DNA from: Eledone cirrhosa
Taxonomy: Eukaryota; Mollusca; Cephalopoda; Octopoda; Eledonidae
DNA: 64,000 nt
Assembly: GCA_964016885.1 (NCBI GenBank)
Contig: OZ024759.1
Coordinates: forward strand, 10,066,768-10,130,767
Reading direction: 5' to 3'
This document shows positions 9,445 through 19,671 of this stretch, piece by piece. Position numbers and translations under genes: made by a program. The notes under the pieces are model-generated. The model was not told where the DNA came from. It did not search any database and saw only the letters and a list, made by a program, of their open reading frames with translations. Within the stretch, counting starts at the first letter, position 1, and each line of letters begins with the position of its first letter.

Positions 9445-12400
9445 ACACAAGTGGTTGGCATGGCACCAACACTAGGGAGGTAGTGGCACCAACACTAGGG
9501 AGGTAGTGGCACCAACACTAGGGAGGTAGAGGCACCAACACTAGGGAGGTAGTGGCACCAACACTAGGGAGGTAGTGGCACCAACACTAGGGAGGTAGAG
9601 GCACCAGTACTAGGGAGATAGTGGCACCAACACTAGGGAGGTAGTGGCACCAACACTAGGGAGGTAGTGGTACCAGTATTAGGGAGGTAGTGGAACCAAC
9701 ACTAGGGAGGTAGTGGCACCAACACTAGGGAGGTAGTGGCACCAGTACTAGGGAGGTAGTGGAACCAACACTAAGGAGGTAGTGGCACCAGTACTAGGGA
9801 GGTAGTGGAACCAACACTAGGGAGGTAGTGGCACCAACACTAGGGAGGTAGTGGCACCAGTACTAGGGAGGTAGTGGCACCAACACTAGGGAGGTAGTGG
9901 CACCAACACTAGGGAGGTAGTGGAACCAACACTAGGGAGGTAGTGGCACCAACACTAGGGAGGTAGTGGAACCAGTATTAGGGAGGTAGTGGCACCAACA
10001 CTAGGGAGGTAGTGGCACCAGTACTAGGGAGGTAGTGGAACCAACACTAGGGAGGTAGTGGCACCAGTACTAGGGAGGTAGTGGAACCAACACTAGGGAG
10101 GTAGTGGCACCAGTACTAGGGAGGTAGTGGCACCAACACTAAGGAGGTAGTGGCACCAGTACTAGGGAGGTAGTGGAACCAACACTAGGGAGGTAGTGGC
10201 ACCAACACTAGGGAGGTAGTGGCACCAGTACTAGGGAGGTAGTGGAACCAACACTAGGGAGGTAGTCGCACCAACACTAGGGAGGTAGTGGCACCAGTAC
10301 TAGGGAGGTAGTGGCACCAACACTAAGGAGGTAGTCGCACCAACACTAGGGAGGTAGTGACACCAACACTAGGGAGGTAGTGGCACCAACACTAGGGAGG
10401 TAGTGGAACCAACACTAGGGATGTAGTGGCACCAACACTAGGGAGGTAGTGGCACCAACACTAGGGAGGTAGTGGCACCAACACTAGGGAGGTAGTGGTA
10501 CCAGTATTAGGGAGGTAGTGGAACCAACACTAGGGAGGTAGTGGCACCAACACTAGGGAGGTAGTGGTACCAGTATTAGGGAGGTAGTGGAACCAACACT
10601 AGGGAGGTAGTGGCACCAGTACTAGGGAGGTAGTGGCACCAACACTAGGGAGGTAGTGGCACCAGTACTAGGGAGGTAGTGGAACCAACACTAGGGAGGT
10701 AGTGGCACCAGTACTAGGGAGGTAGTGGCACCAACACTAGGGAGGTAGTGGCACCAACACTAGGGAGGTAGTGGAACCAACACTAGGGAGGTAGTGGGAC
10801 CAACACTAGGGAGGTAGTGGCACCAGTACTAGGGAGGTAGTGGAACCAACACTAGGGAGGTAGTGGCACCAGTACTAGGGAGGTAGTGGCACCAACACTA
10901 GGGAGGTAGTGGCACCAACACTAGGGAGGTAGTGGAACCAACACTAGGGAGGTAGTGGCACCAACACTAGGGAGGTGGTGGCACCAACACTAGGGAGGTA
11001 GTGGCACCAGTACTAGGGAGGTAGTGGCACCAACACTAGGGAGGTAGTGGCACCAACACTAGGGAGGTAGTGGAACCAACACTAGGGAGGTAGTGGCACC
11101 AACACTAGGGAGGTAGTGGAATCAACACTAGGGAGGTAGTGGCACCAGTACTAGGGAGGTAGTGGCACCAACACTAGGGAGGTAGTGGCACCAACACTAG
11201 GGAGGTAGTGGCACCAACACTAGGGAGGTAGTGGAACCAACACTAGGGAGGTAGTGGCACCAGTACTAGGGAGGTAGTGGAACCAACACTAGGGAGGTAG
11301 TCGCACCAACACTAGGGAGGTAGTGGCACCAGTACTAGGGAGGTAGTGGCACCAGTACTAGGGAGGTAGTGGCACCAACACTAGGGAGGTAGTGGAACCA
11401 ACACTAGGGAGGTAGTGGCACCAGTACTAGGGAGGTAGTGGCACCAGTACTAGGGAGGTAGTGGCACCAGTACTAGGGAGGTAGTGGCACCAACACTAGG
11501 GAGGTAGTGGAACCAACACTAGGGAGGTAGTGGCACCAACACTAGGGAGGTAGTGGAACCAACACTAGGGAGGTAGTGGCACCAGTACTAGGGAGGTAGT
11601 GGCACCAACACTAGGGAGGTAGTGGCACCAACACTAGGGAGGTAGTGGCACCAACACTAGGGAGGTAGTGGCACCAACACTAGGGAGGTAGTGGCACCAA
11701 CACTAGGGAGGTAGTGGAACCAACACTAGGGAGGTAGTGGCACCAGTACTAGGGAGGTAGTGGCACAAGTACTAGGGAGGTAGTGGCACCAGTACTAGGG
11801 AGGTAGTGGCACCAACACTAGGGAGGTAGTGGAACAAACACTAGGGAGGTAGTGGCACCAACACTAGGGAGGTAGTGGAACCAACACTAGGGAGGTAGTG
11901 GCACCAGTACTAGGGAGGTAGTGGCACCAACACTAGGGAGGTAGTGGCACCAACACTAGGGAGGTAGTGGCACCAACACTAGGGAGGTAGTGGAACCAAC
12001 ACTAGGGAGGTAGTGGCACCAGTACTAGGGAGGTAGTGGCACCAGTACTAGGGAGGTAGTGGCACCAGTACTAGGGAGGTAGTGGCACCAGTACTAGGGA
12101 GGTAGTGGCACCAGTACTAGGGAGGTAGTGGCACCAGTACTAGGGAGGTAGTGGAACCAACACTAGGGAGGTAGTGGCACCAGTACTAGGGAGGTAGTGG
12201 CACCAACACTAGGGAGGTAGTGGCACCAACACTAGGGAGGTAGTGGCACCAACACTAGGGAGGTAGTGGAACCAACACTAGGGAGGTAGTGGCACCAGTA
12301 CTAGGGAGGTAGTGGCACCAGTACTAGGGAGGTAGTGGCACCAGTACTAGGGAGGTAGTGGCACCAGTACTAGGGAGGTAGTGGCACCAGTACTAGGGAG

Positions 12401-13785
12401 GTAGTGGCACCAGTACTAGGGAGGTAGTGGCACCAGTACTAGGGAGGTAGTGGCACCAGTACTAGGGAGGTAGTGGAACCAACACTAGGGAGGTAGTGGC
12501 ACCAGTACTAGGGAGGTAGTGGCACCAACACTAGGGAGGTAGTGGCACCAGTACTAGGGAGGTAGTGGCACCAGTACTAGGGAGGTAGTGGAACCAACAC
12601 TAGGGAGGTAGTGGAACCAACACTAGGGAGGTAGTGGCACCAGTACTAGGGAGGTAGTGGAACCAACACTAGGGAGGTAGTGGAACCAACACTAGGGAGG
12701 TAGTGGAACCAACACTAGGGAGGTAGTGGCACCAGTACTCGGGAGGTAGTGGAACCAACACTAGGGAGGTAGTGGAACCAACACTAGGGAGGTAGTGGAA
12801 CCAACACTAGGGAGGTAGTGGCACCAGTACTAGGGAGGTAGTGGCACCAACACTAGGGAAGTAGTGGCACCAGTACTAGGGAGGTAGTGGAACCAACACT
12901 AGGGAGGTAGTGGAACCAACACTAGGGAGGTAGTGGCACCAACACTAGGGAGGTAGTGGCACCAGTACTAGGGAGGTAGTGGCACCAACACTAGGGAGGT
13001 AGTGGCACCAACACTAGGGAGGTAGTGGCACCAGTACTAGGGAGGTAGTGGCACCAACACTAGGGAGGTAGTGGCACCAGTACTAGGGAGGTAGTGGCAC
13101 CAGTACTAGGGAGGTAGTGGCACCAGTACTAGGGAGGTGGTGGCACTAGTACTAGGGAGGTAGTGGCACCAGTACTAGGGAGGTAGTGGCACCAGTACTA
13201 GGGAGGTAGTGGCACCAGTACTAGGGAGGTAGTGGCACCATCACTATGGAGATAGTGGCACCAACACTAGGGAGGTAGTGGCACCAACACTAGGGAGGTA
13301 GTGGCACCAACACTAGGGAGGTAGTGGAACCAACACTAGGGAGGTAGTGGCACCAACACTAGGGAGGTAGTGGCACCAGTACTAGGGAGGTAGTGGCACC
13401 AGTACTAGGGAGGTAGTGGAACCAACACTAGGGAGGTAGTGGCACCAACACTAGGGAGGTAGTGGCACCAACACTAGGGAGGTAGTGGCACCAGTACTAG
13501 GGAGGTAGTGGAACCAACACTAGGGAGGTAGTGGCACCAGTACTAGGGAGGTAGTGGAACCAACACTAGGGAGGTAGTGGCACCAGTACTAGGGAAGTAG
13601 TGGCACCAGTACTAGGGAGGTAGTGGAACCAACACTAGGGAGGTGGTGGCACTAGTACTAGGGAGGTAGTGGCACCAGTACTAGGGAGGTAGTGGAACCA
13701 GTACTAGGGAGGTAGTGGCACCAGTACTAGGGAGGTAGTGGCACCATCACTATGGAGATAGTGGCACCAACACTAGGATGAGTTA
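9445..13785. repeat. 23-bp minisatellite, about 188 copies, three variants
   Basis: Unit ggcaccaacactagggaggt plus agt. Three main variants alternate: ggcaccaacac, ggaaccaacac and ggcaccagtac. Rare ones (ggtaccagtatta, agtcgcacc, atcactatggagata) mark local block duplications. At 4.3 kb it is one of the largest arrays in the window. Its right end grades into the sequence that follows exon 14029-14134. Confidence 0.97.
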
Positions 13786-13990
13786 TCATGGCACTAGGTC
13801 GTGGTTGTCATGGCAACAGTACTAGCAGGTGGTTGTCTTGGCAGCAACACTTGAGGGCTGGTTGTCATGGCAGCATCACTAGGGGGTGGTTGTCATGGCA
13901 GTATCACTAGGAGTTGGTTGTCATCGCAACATCACTAGGAGGTGGTGGTTGCCATGGCAACAGCACTAGGGGGGTGGTTGTTGTGTTGAT
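13786..13990. repeat. Degenerate edge of the 23-bp array
   Basis: Repeats of ggttgtcatggcaacagcac-type units, matching 3440-3645. It begins about 40 bases from the exon donor and lies within the same intron. Confidence 0.8.
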
Positions 13991-14028
13991 TGTGTTTCTA
14001 ATTGAAATGGAGAGAAATTGTAACTTAC

Positions 14029-14134
14029 CTTCATCTTCATTATCACAACCAGTCGCCGCAGGTTTCAGTTGAGATATAGCTTTTATTAAAGTATCTGGAG
14101 GAGTATTAAATGGCTCTTTCGGGGGTGTGTCCTT
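14029..14134 (-). CDS. Internal exon of a BLNK/SLP-76-like adaptor (exon E)
   Basis: A 106-nt minus-strand exon with acceptor cttctattctgccag and a GTAAGT donor. Only phase 0 is open. The peptide begins KDTPPKEPFNTPPD, contains LIKAISQLKP, ends AATGCDNEDE and leaves one base. It is a duplicate of exon 5387-5459 with an 11-codon longer middle. The leftover G joins exon 6838-6860 to give D-Y-I-H-P. The upstream neighbour must end in phase 0; candidate exon 17002-17039 would do this. Proline-rich, acidic and without a folded domain, it fits the linker of an SH2 adaptor. Confidence 0.65.
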
Positions 14135-14421
14135 CTGGCAGAATAGAAGCACACAAAAAAAATTAATGATTTTGCATGTCCGTAGAAGGTTATTGTATGT
14201 ATGTATATATATATGTGAGAAAAACCACAGACCCTCCATCTCAACTCTACTTTTGAAAAGCAGAAGAACTGCGAAACTGGTAAAGGAACCAAATAAATAT
14301 AATTAAAGACTCCAGTTGCATTTTCGATTTCATCTTTTTTCCTTACTTTCACTCGTGTAGAACACCTCAGTTATTTTTCATTTTGTAAAAAAAACCTCAC
14401 TTTCTAATATATATATATATA

Positions 14422-14730
14422 TGATCATCATCATTTTACGTCCGCTTTTCTCTGCTTGCAAGGGTGGGACGAGAACTGATTCTGGCTTGATTTAGTGTTA
14501 GGATGCCCTTCCTAACACCAACCTCATTTACAGTGAGTGCTGGGTGCTTCCACATCCACTTTACACTGGAATGATAGGGACTGGGACCTCAGTCCCTATC
14601 ATCTCATTTCTACAGATGAGTAAACTGGAGCAATGTGAAATAAAGTGACTTGCTCAAGGACACAACACATCACCTGGTCCAACCTTTCGATTGCAAGCTC
14701 AATGCTCTAACCACTAAGTCATGTGCCTCC

Positions 14731-14732
<2 letters not shown>
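14422..14732 (-). mobile_element. tRNA-derived SINE, family 1, partly deleted
   Basis: ATC tail at 14422-14432, then the tail and body blocks. Part of the middle and of the B-box side is missing (ggtccaacctttcg). The head ends catgtgcctccat. AT runs follow to 14835. Confidence 0.85.
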
Positions 14733-14770
<38 letters not shown>

Positions 14771-14898
14771 TATATATAAATATATATAAAGGTTTACATA
14801 TATATATATATATATATATACATATATACATATACGTGTTTTGCAACGGGTTACTTTGTGGCTCAATGAAAAGTTAATAAATTAAATAATCAGAGCTA
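14733..14898. repeat. AT microsatellite and spacer
   Basis: AT dinucleotides with AAATAT interruptions to about 14835, then unassigned sequence up to the inverted repeat. Confidence 0.85.
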
Positions 14899-15514
14899 TA
14901 TATCATAAAACATGTCTATAGAATCACCAGATAAAATATATACCATTTCCTCTCCCAATTAGCATAATTAACCATATAAAAAATCGAATAGACCAGGCTA
15001 TAAGAATAAGGCTTCTATGAAGAAATCTCCAACAAATAACCGAAATCAGCCCTTCGCGCCAGCTGCGACGGAATATTTATCGAATATTTCGACAGCGTAA
15101 TCGCCCAGATATACAGTCAATTAAACCGAATTAGGTGTAAAATAAACTAGGAGAAAAGAGAATACATTTATTTACCTCGACCATGGTTTCGTCCGCATTT
15201 TAAGATTTCCGATAACTTCGGAAACTCGAGCACCGGACTCTTCAGGAGTTTGCTCAAATCTAGACAATAAATTTTCCAAAGTGATCGCGCCAAGAATACA
15301 TTAAAAAATGGCTAAGAATCGTGATGTAGCAGCGGTCAGGTTGGAAGCACAAGCGCGAAGGGCTGATTTCGGTTATTTGTTGGAGATTTCTTCATAGAAG
15401 CCTTATTCTTATAGTTTGGTCTATTCGATTTTTTATATGGTTAATTATGCTAATTGGGAGAGGAAATGGTATATATTTTATCTGGTGATTCTATAGACAT
15501 GTTTTATGATATAT
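14899..15514. mobile_element. Inverted-repeat element with central hammerhead
   Basis: Arms 14899-15059 and 15354-15514 (161 bp each, nearly identical) flank a 294-bp spacer that holds a minus-strand hammerhead. The outer ends run into AT repeats, so no clear target duplication is visible. Inverted terminal repeats with hammerheads are typical of Penelope-like insertions; no protein is encoded, so this is a non-autonomous or solo-terminal-repeat structure. Confidence 0.75.
15165..15259 (-). ncRNA. Hammerhead ribozyme with canonical GUC cleavage triplet
   Basis: Minus strand: CTGAAGA (15239-15245), stem II GTCCG/CGGAC closing a roughly 38-base arm, GAAA (15187-15190), stem III ACC-AT-GGT, cleavage triplet GTC with the cut after 15179, and stem I CTC/GAG followed by ATTT/AAAT beyond an internal loop. 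All invariant positions are present. It is a different family from the copies with stem I ATTTTAT. Confidence 0.7.
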
Positions 15515-15524
15515 ATAAATATAT

Positions 15525-15588
<64 letters not shown>

Positions 15589-15590
15589 AT
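15515..15590. repeat. AT microsatellite
   Basis: AT repeat linking the inverted-repeat element to the palindrome. Confidence 0.9.
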
Positions 15591-15976
15591 GCTTTGGGAG
15601 GGTCATGTTGCCAATAAGAAACACATGCACCAGTTGCTTTCACTCCAATTTATTATAAATTAAATTTATAAATTTAGGAATTTATAAATTTCCGGTTGGT
15701 TGGTTGGTTCCACAACCGGACTGTTGTTCATATATTGTCAAAGTTCTTTCGTCACACATTCTGTGACCTCTTCTGTGACCACTGAAGAGGTCACAGAATG
15801 TGTGACGAAAGAACTTTGACAATATATGAACAACAGTCCGGTTGTGGAACCAACCAACCAACCGGAAATTTATAAATTCTTAAATTTATAAATTTAATTT
15901 ATAATAAATTGGAGTGAAAGCAACTGGTGCGTGTGTTTCTTATTGGCAACATGACCCTCCCAAAGCATAACAATAT
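15581..15976. mobile_element. Large palindrome, 193-bp arms
   Basis: Arms 15581-15773 and 15784-15976 around a 10-base loop. Near the centre the right arm reads CTGAAGA, a GTCACA/TGTGAC hairpin and GAAA, a hammerhead-like order with one extra G, truncated at the symmetry axis. I infer a head-to-head duplication of a hammerhead-type terminal repeat with its breakpoint next to the ribozyme. Confidence 0.8.
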
Positions 15977-16034
15977 ATATATATATATATACAATATATT
16001 AACAAATGGAAATTATATTTATAAAACCATATTT

Positions 16035-16098
16035 ATTTTATTATACATATTTCAAGGGCCACCAAGGCAAATTATGGTGCGCTTTCATCAAATAAAAT
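16035..16098 (-). ncRNA. Degenerate hammerhead ribozyme
   Basis: Mirror copy of 16227-16290. The first core base is changed (TTGATGA instead of CTGATGA), which should abolish cleavage; stems and GAAA are kept. Confidence 0.7.
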
Positions 16099-16226
16099 AC
16101 AATACAGATTAGTATTATAAATAAATATTGACATACCCTGAAAAAAGACAACCTTAATGGTTAGAGCTTAAGGTTGTCTTTTTTCAGGGTATGTCAATAT
16201 TTATTTATAAAACTAATCTGTATTGT

Positions 16227-16290
16227 ATTTTATCTGATGAAAGCGCACCATAATTTGCCTTGGTGGCCCTTGAAATATGTATAATAAAAT
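16227..16290 (+). ncRNA. Hammerhead ribozyme, intact core
   Basis: Stem I ATTTTAT/ATAAAAT, core CTGATGA (16234-16240), stem II between AAGCGCACCA and TGGTGGCCCTT, GAAA (16272-16275), stem III ATA-TG-TAT, cut after A16283. The fourth position of stem II is a C opposite C, as in several other copies here. Confidence 0.8.
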
Positions 16291-16337
16291 AAATATGGTT
16301 TTATAAATATAGTTTCCATTTGTTAATATATTGTATA

Positions 16338-17110
16338 TTTACTCCACTAATCTGTTGAGTGCTTTATATCAGTTATAAAAATGTTTAAACTTGTTGAATC
16401 CCAACAAATTAAATATAACCTCTGCATATATATATTTATATATATATTATATAAATCAGGAAAGAAGAGTGACACGGTTTGCTATACAAAAAAGGTTTTT
16501 AATCTCATTGCTGACAATTGTTTCTCTGAACTGATAAGTCTAGATATCGCTACCCACTTGTTTTCACGTCATTCGATCACCAATACAAAGTTATAACCAG
16601 TCAATTCATCGGAGCTTGTGAGAATGAAAAGAATATACAGGCATGGCTACTATATATAGTAGTAATGGCATTCAATCAGAACAATAACAACAATACTAAC
16701 AATGCTAGCAATAAATTATTTGAAATAATCACAACATCAATCTAGGTGGGAAGTATAGTATATCTACGATTTCATTTTAGCTTGTAAAACTAGCTGACAT
16801 GAGGCAGATGTATAAAATTTCATGTAAAAGCTGTCATGGGGTGTATTATATCTAGTGTAGAGATAAGCCGGTGGCTTTAAACAATGAACCATTTCCTTTA
16901 CTGTAGGTCTGGTGACCGTAGGAATTACAGCGTACTCGCAACATCACTATGGAAACGCCTTGTTGAGTCGAACTTAGCCAAGCGTTGATATCATCCACTA
17001 CCTGGAGTACCATAACTGGACTACACTTAAGTGGACTACCTATAACAATAATCTGTTACCCCGTATATATTATATATATAGTTGTTGTTTTGGCATTGAT
17101 ACACAGGTTG
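16338..17110. other. Unassigned sequence, possibly a retroelement remnant
   Basis: AT-rich, with a short AT run near 16430 and a tatatatag motif at 16650. It contains one candidate micro-exon (17002-17039). I cannot assign it to a repeat family. Confidence 0.35.
17002..17039 (-). CDS. Candidate micro-exon linking adaptor exons D and E
   Basis: A 38-nt minus-strand stretch between acceptor attattgttatag and donor GTAGTG. With the C left by exon 30120-30152 it reads R-SPLKCSPVMVLQ and ends on a codon boundary, the phase exon 14029-14134 requires. The donor is weaker than the others and the surrounding sequence may be repetitive. Phase fit is the main support. Confidence 0.3.
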
Positions 17111-17129
17111 GATGTCCTTCCTAACACCA

Positions 17130-17482
17130 GTTATATATCATCATCATCATCATCATAATTTTACGTCTGCTTTTCCCTGCTTGCAAGGGTGGGACGGGAA
17201 CTGATTCTGGCTTGATCTCTACAGCTGGATGTCCTTCCTAACACCAACTCATTTACAGTGAGTGCTGGGTGCTTTTTTGCCGTGGCACCTCCACGACCAC
17301 TTTGCAGTGGAATGATAGAGACCCCAGTCCCTATCATCTCATTTCTACAGCTGAGTAAACTGGAGCAATGTGAAATAAAGTGTCTTGCTCAAGGAAACAA
17401 CACATCACCCGGTCTGAGAATTGAACTCACAACCTTTCGATTGCAAGGCTAATGCTCTAACCACTAAGCAATGTGCCTCCAT
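17130..17482 (-). mobile_element. tRNA-derived SINE, family 1
   Basis: ATC tail at about 17137-17154, the tail block shared with the LINE, full body, and the tRNA-like head ending aatgtgcctccat. A short duplicate of the body block (gatgtccttcctaacaccag) lies just outside at 17110-17130. Confidence 0.88.
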
Positions 17483-17489
17483 ATATATA

Positions 17490-17712
17490 TATATAGGAAA
17501 AGAGTCAGGACCCGACAGCTGAGATCCAGCTGTTCCGACAGCTAGATCCAACTCTTTTCCTATTACCCACTCTGCTACCCTAAGTATTGAATATTCTGGT
17601 GCATTAGGGTCCACCTGGTAACTTATCACGCCTTCTTTGTTTTATATATATATATAGTCTAACCCATGCTAGCAGGGAAGATGGACGTTAAACGAAGATG
17701 ATGATGATGATA
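17490..17712 (-). mobile_element. Penelope-type terminal repeat fragment plus LINE tail
   Basis: 17495-17640 matches repeat P of 36017-36216 in inverted order (tacccactctgctacccta, gtattgaatattctgg). An AT run and a plus-strand LINE tail (cccatgctagcagggaagat, then GAT repeats) follow. A local aggaaaagagt...actcttttcct hairpin lies at 17496-17562. Confidence 0.5.
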
Positions 17713-17714
17713 TA

Positions 17715-17995
17715 TAGTCGAGGCACGTGGCCTAGTGGTAAGGGTGTTGGACTTACGATCATAATGTCGTGAGTTCGATTCCTGGGTTGCGTGTTCCGTT
17801 CTTGAGCAAAACACTTCATTTCATGTTGCTCCAGTATACTCAGCTGAAAATCAGTACCAGTAACAGCTGGGGGTTTAACCCTGCAATGGACTGGTGTCCT
17901 GTCCAGGGGGGAGTCTTGTACTTTCAGTCGCTTCACGCCATGAAACCTGGATAAGCACCAGCCAAATGAACCTTTCTGGCTTTAGACAGACTTAA
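17715..17995 (+). mobile_element. tRNA-derived SINE, family 2
   Basis: It begins gaggcacgtggcctagtggt, an A box, with a B box gagttcgattcc 58 bases on, the spacing of a tRNA-derived polymerase III promoter. The body (cagctgggggtttaaccctg) differs from family 1. It ends near gaacctttctggc. A fragment of the same head lies at 31600-31735. Confidence 0.85.
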
Positions 17996-18017
17996 GACTT
18001 TAGATACATACATATAT

Positions 18018-18056
18018 ATATCATATCATCATCGTTTATTTTCCATGCTAGCATGA

Positions 18057-18141
<85 letters not shown>

Positions 18142-18142
18142 G
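18018..18142. repeat. LINE tail trace and AT microsatellite
   Basis: A minus-strand tail trace (tccatgctagcatgag) followed by about 80 bases of AT repeat. Confidence 0.85.
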
Positions 18143-18395
18143 TAGGAGGTGAGTTTTATTGTAGCACAATAAAGCAATGCAAATATCAGATAAGTAGCAG
18201 TCAGCAGTTTATTGGAGTGTTTTTTAAGCTTCATATCATGTCTCCCTATTTTATCTGATGAGAACGCAAATATCGTCCCAGGATGATATTTGTTTTTGAA
18301 ATGCGCATAATAAAATACATGGAACTTTTTTAACCATCTTTTAATTTCTTCTTTTATATATATAAACCTATGCAAGCGTGGAACATGGACGTTAA
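18143..18395 (+). mobile_element. Hammerhead-bearing retroelement unit (family H1)
   Basis: It starts tgtaggaggtgagttttatt and lines up with 6943-7213 apart from a deletion before the ribozyme. A LINE tail (tgcaagcgtggaacatggac) with GAT repeats follows at 18368. It contains the intact hammerhead below. Confidence 0.65.
18248..18316 (+). ncRNA. Hammerhead ribozyme, intact core, long stem II
   Basis: Stem I ATTTTAT (18248-18254) with ATAAAAT (18310-18316), extended by CATG pairing outside; core CTGATGA (18255-18261); stem II of about 12 pairs including CAAATATC/GATATTTG; GAAA (18298-18301); stem III ATG/CAT; cut after A18309. Confidence 0.8.
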
Positions 18396-18470
18396 ACGAT
18401 GATGATGATGATGACGATGATGATATATATATATATATATGTGTGTGTGTGTATCCTGGGTTTAATCAGG
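18396..18470. repeat. GAT and AT/GT microsatellite
   Basis: GAT/GAC repeats then AT and GT runs, ending at the target duplication of the hAT element. Confidence 0.85.
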
Positions 18471-18478
18471 GGTAAACA

Positions 18479-18739
18479 CAGGGCCGGATTTAGATTTGAT
18501 GAGGCCCTAAGCTATTTGAGATATTGGGGTCCTTTATATGTTATAAAAAATGTTATAAAAACTGCAAAACGTTCAATATTAAAGCAGAAAACTGTTTAAA
18601 ACCATTGCATTATTTTAGTTCTTTTTTATCTTATATTTTGGAAATGTACAGACCGTTTTTTTTCAATTTTTTCGGGGCCCCAAGAAAGTGGGGGGCCCTA
18701 AGCTATAGCTTGTTTAGATTATATGTAAATCCCACTCTG
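18479..18739. mobile_element. hAT-type MITE, 261 bp, 8-bp target duplication
   Basis: Termini cagggccggatttagat and atgtaaatcccactctg are imperfect inverted repeats. Both sides carry ggtaaaca (18471-18478 and 18740-18747), an exact 8-bp duplication as made by hAT transposases. No transposase is encoded. Confidence 0.85.
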
Positions 18740-18789
18740 GGTAAACAGTAAGTAAGGTACTCAATACATTAGTAGACTTTATACAAAAT

Positions 18790-18868
18790 TTAATATAGAA
18801 ATGGCTTTTACAGGACTAGAACTGTTTCATTCGAAGGAAAGCCCTGATGATTTCCTTCGAATGAAGTA
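18790..18868. repeat. Hairpin fragment of a terminal repeat
   Basis: Contains tacaggactagaactgttt, then ttcattcgaaggaaa paired with tttccttcgaatgaa around gccctgatga. Related to 7694-7784 and 52260-52310. Confidence 0.6.
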
Positions 18869-18961
18869 TGGATGTATGTTTGGAACAATGCAAGCGATGT
18901 TTGGAATTGCAATGGAAATATAAGCTTCACTGAAATATTTAAACTACATAATATAGTCTAA

Positions 18962-19152
18962 TAATTGTTTCTACTTTTGGCACAAGGCCAGCAATTACTC
19001 AGTGGATTACTGGTACTTTATTTTATCGACCCCGTAAGGGTGAAAGGCAAAGTAAACTTCGGCGGGATTTGAACTCAGAATGGCAAGGGCCGTAACTCTA
19101 TGCTAGAAAGCATGGCGTCCGACCCTCTACCGATACTGCCAATCCACAGGGC
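18962..19152 (-). mobile_element. tRNA-derived SINE, family 3
   Basis: On the minus strand it reads ggattggcagtatcggtaga (A box), then gagttcaaatcccgcc (B box), a body with ggtcgataaaataaagtacc, and ends near gccaaaagtagaaac. This is the commonest SINE in the window; other copies are at 19339, 20319, 27107, 29127, 29346, 29560, 38870, 39688, 39871, 40067, 45478 and 51020. Confidence 0.9.
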
Positions 19153-19248
19153 TTATAAACCCATTGAAGATGGGTCTCAGCACACACAGGAGACCCATCT
19201 TCTTCCATCCAGTGGGTTTATATGTTCCATCATTAAACTATATTATGT

Positions 19249-19528
19249 TACGGGGTCAATAAAATAAAGTACCAGTAATGCAATGGGAAAATTGCTAGCC
19301 TTGTGCCAAAAATAGAAACAATTATGTAGTTAAAATTAGATTGGTAGAACCGGTAGAGTGTCAAACGCCATGCTTTGCAGCATAGAGTTATGGCTCTTTA
19401 TGTTCTGAGTTTAAATCCCGTTGAGGTTAACTTTAGCTTTCATCCTTGTGGGGTCAATAAAATAAAGTACCAGTAATGCACTGAGGTAATTGCTGGCCTT
19501 GTGCCAAAGGTAGAACCAATTATGAAAT
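19249..19528 (+). mobile_element. Two SINE family 3 copies, plus strand
   Basis: A 3' half lies at 19249-19325 and a near-complete copy at 19339-19528, so with the minus copy at 18962-19152 they form an inverted cluster. The sequence between holds an imperfect hairpin (agacccatcttc). Confidence 0.85.
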
Positions 19529-19555
19529 TAGAATATTACAGCGAAGCTATTTTTA

Positions 19556-19660
19556 TATATACACACGCACACACACGCACACACATACACACACACACAC
19601 GCATGCACATACACACATGCATGCACACACATACATGCACGCACACACACACTATTTGAT
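19556..19660. repeat. CA microsatellite
   Basis: CA repeats with GCACAC and TACACA variants. Confidence 0.9.
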
Positions 19661-19671
19661 TAACATAAACA

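Larger units (their letters stand above)
15988..16337. mobile_element. Second large palindrome, 170-bp arms, two hammerheads
   Basis: Arms 15988-16157 and 16168-16337 around tggttagagc. Each arm carries a hammerhead of the ATTTTAT stem I family: intact in the right arm, damaged in the left. It directly adjoins the previous palindrome with only an AT run between. Confidence 0.85.

Noticed and set aside
4085..13785. Regularly spaced repeats resembling a CRISPR array
   Set aside because: Units are directly tandem without unique spacers, and the DNA is clearly animal.
15740..15830. Hammerhead at the centre of the first large palindrome
   Set aside because: CTGAAGA and GAAA are in order, but an extra G lies before stem II and stem I is lost at the symmetry axis, so I kept it as a remark only.
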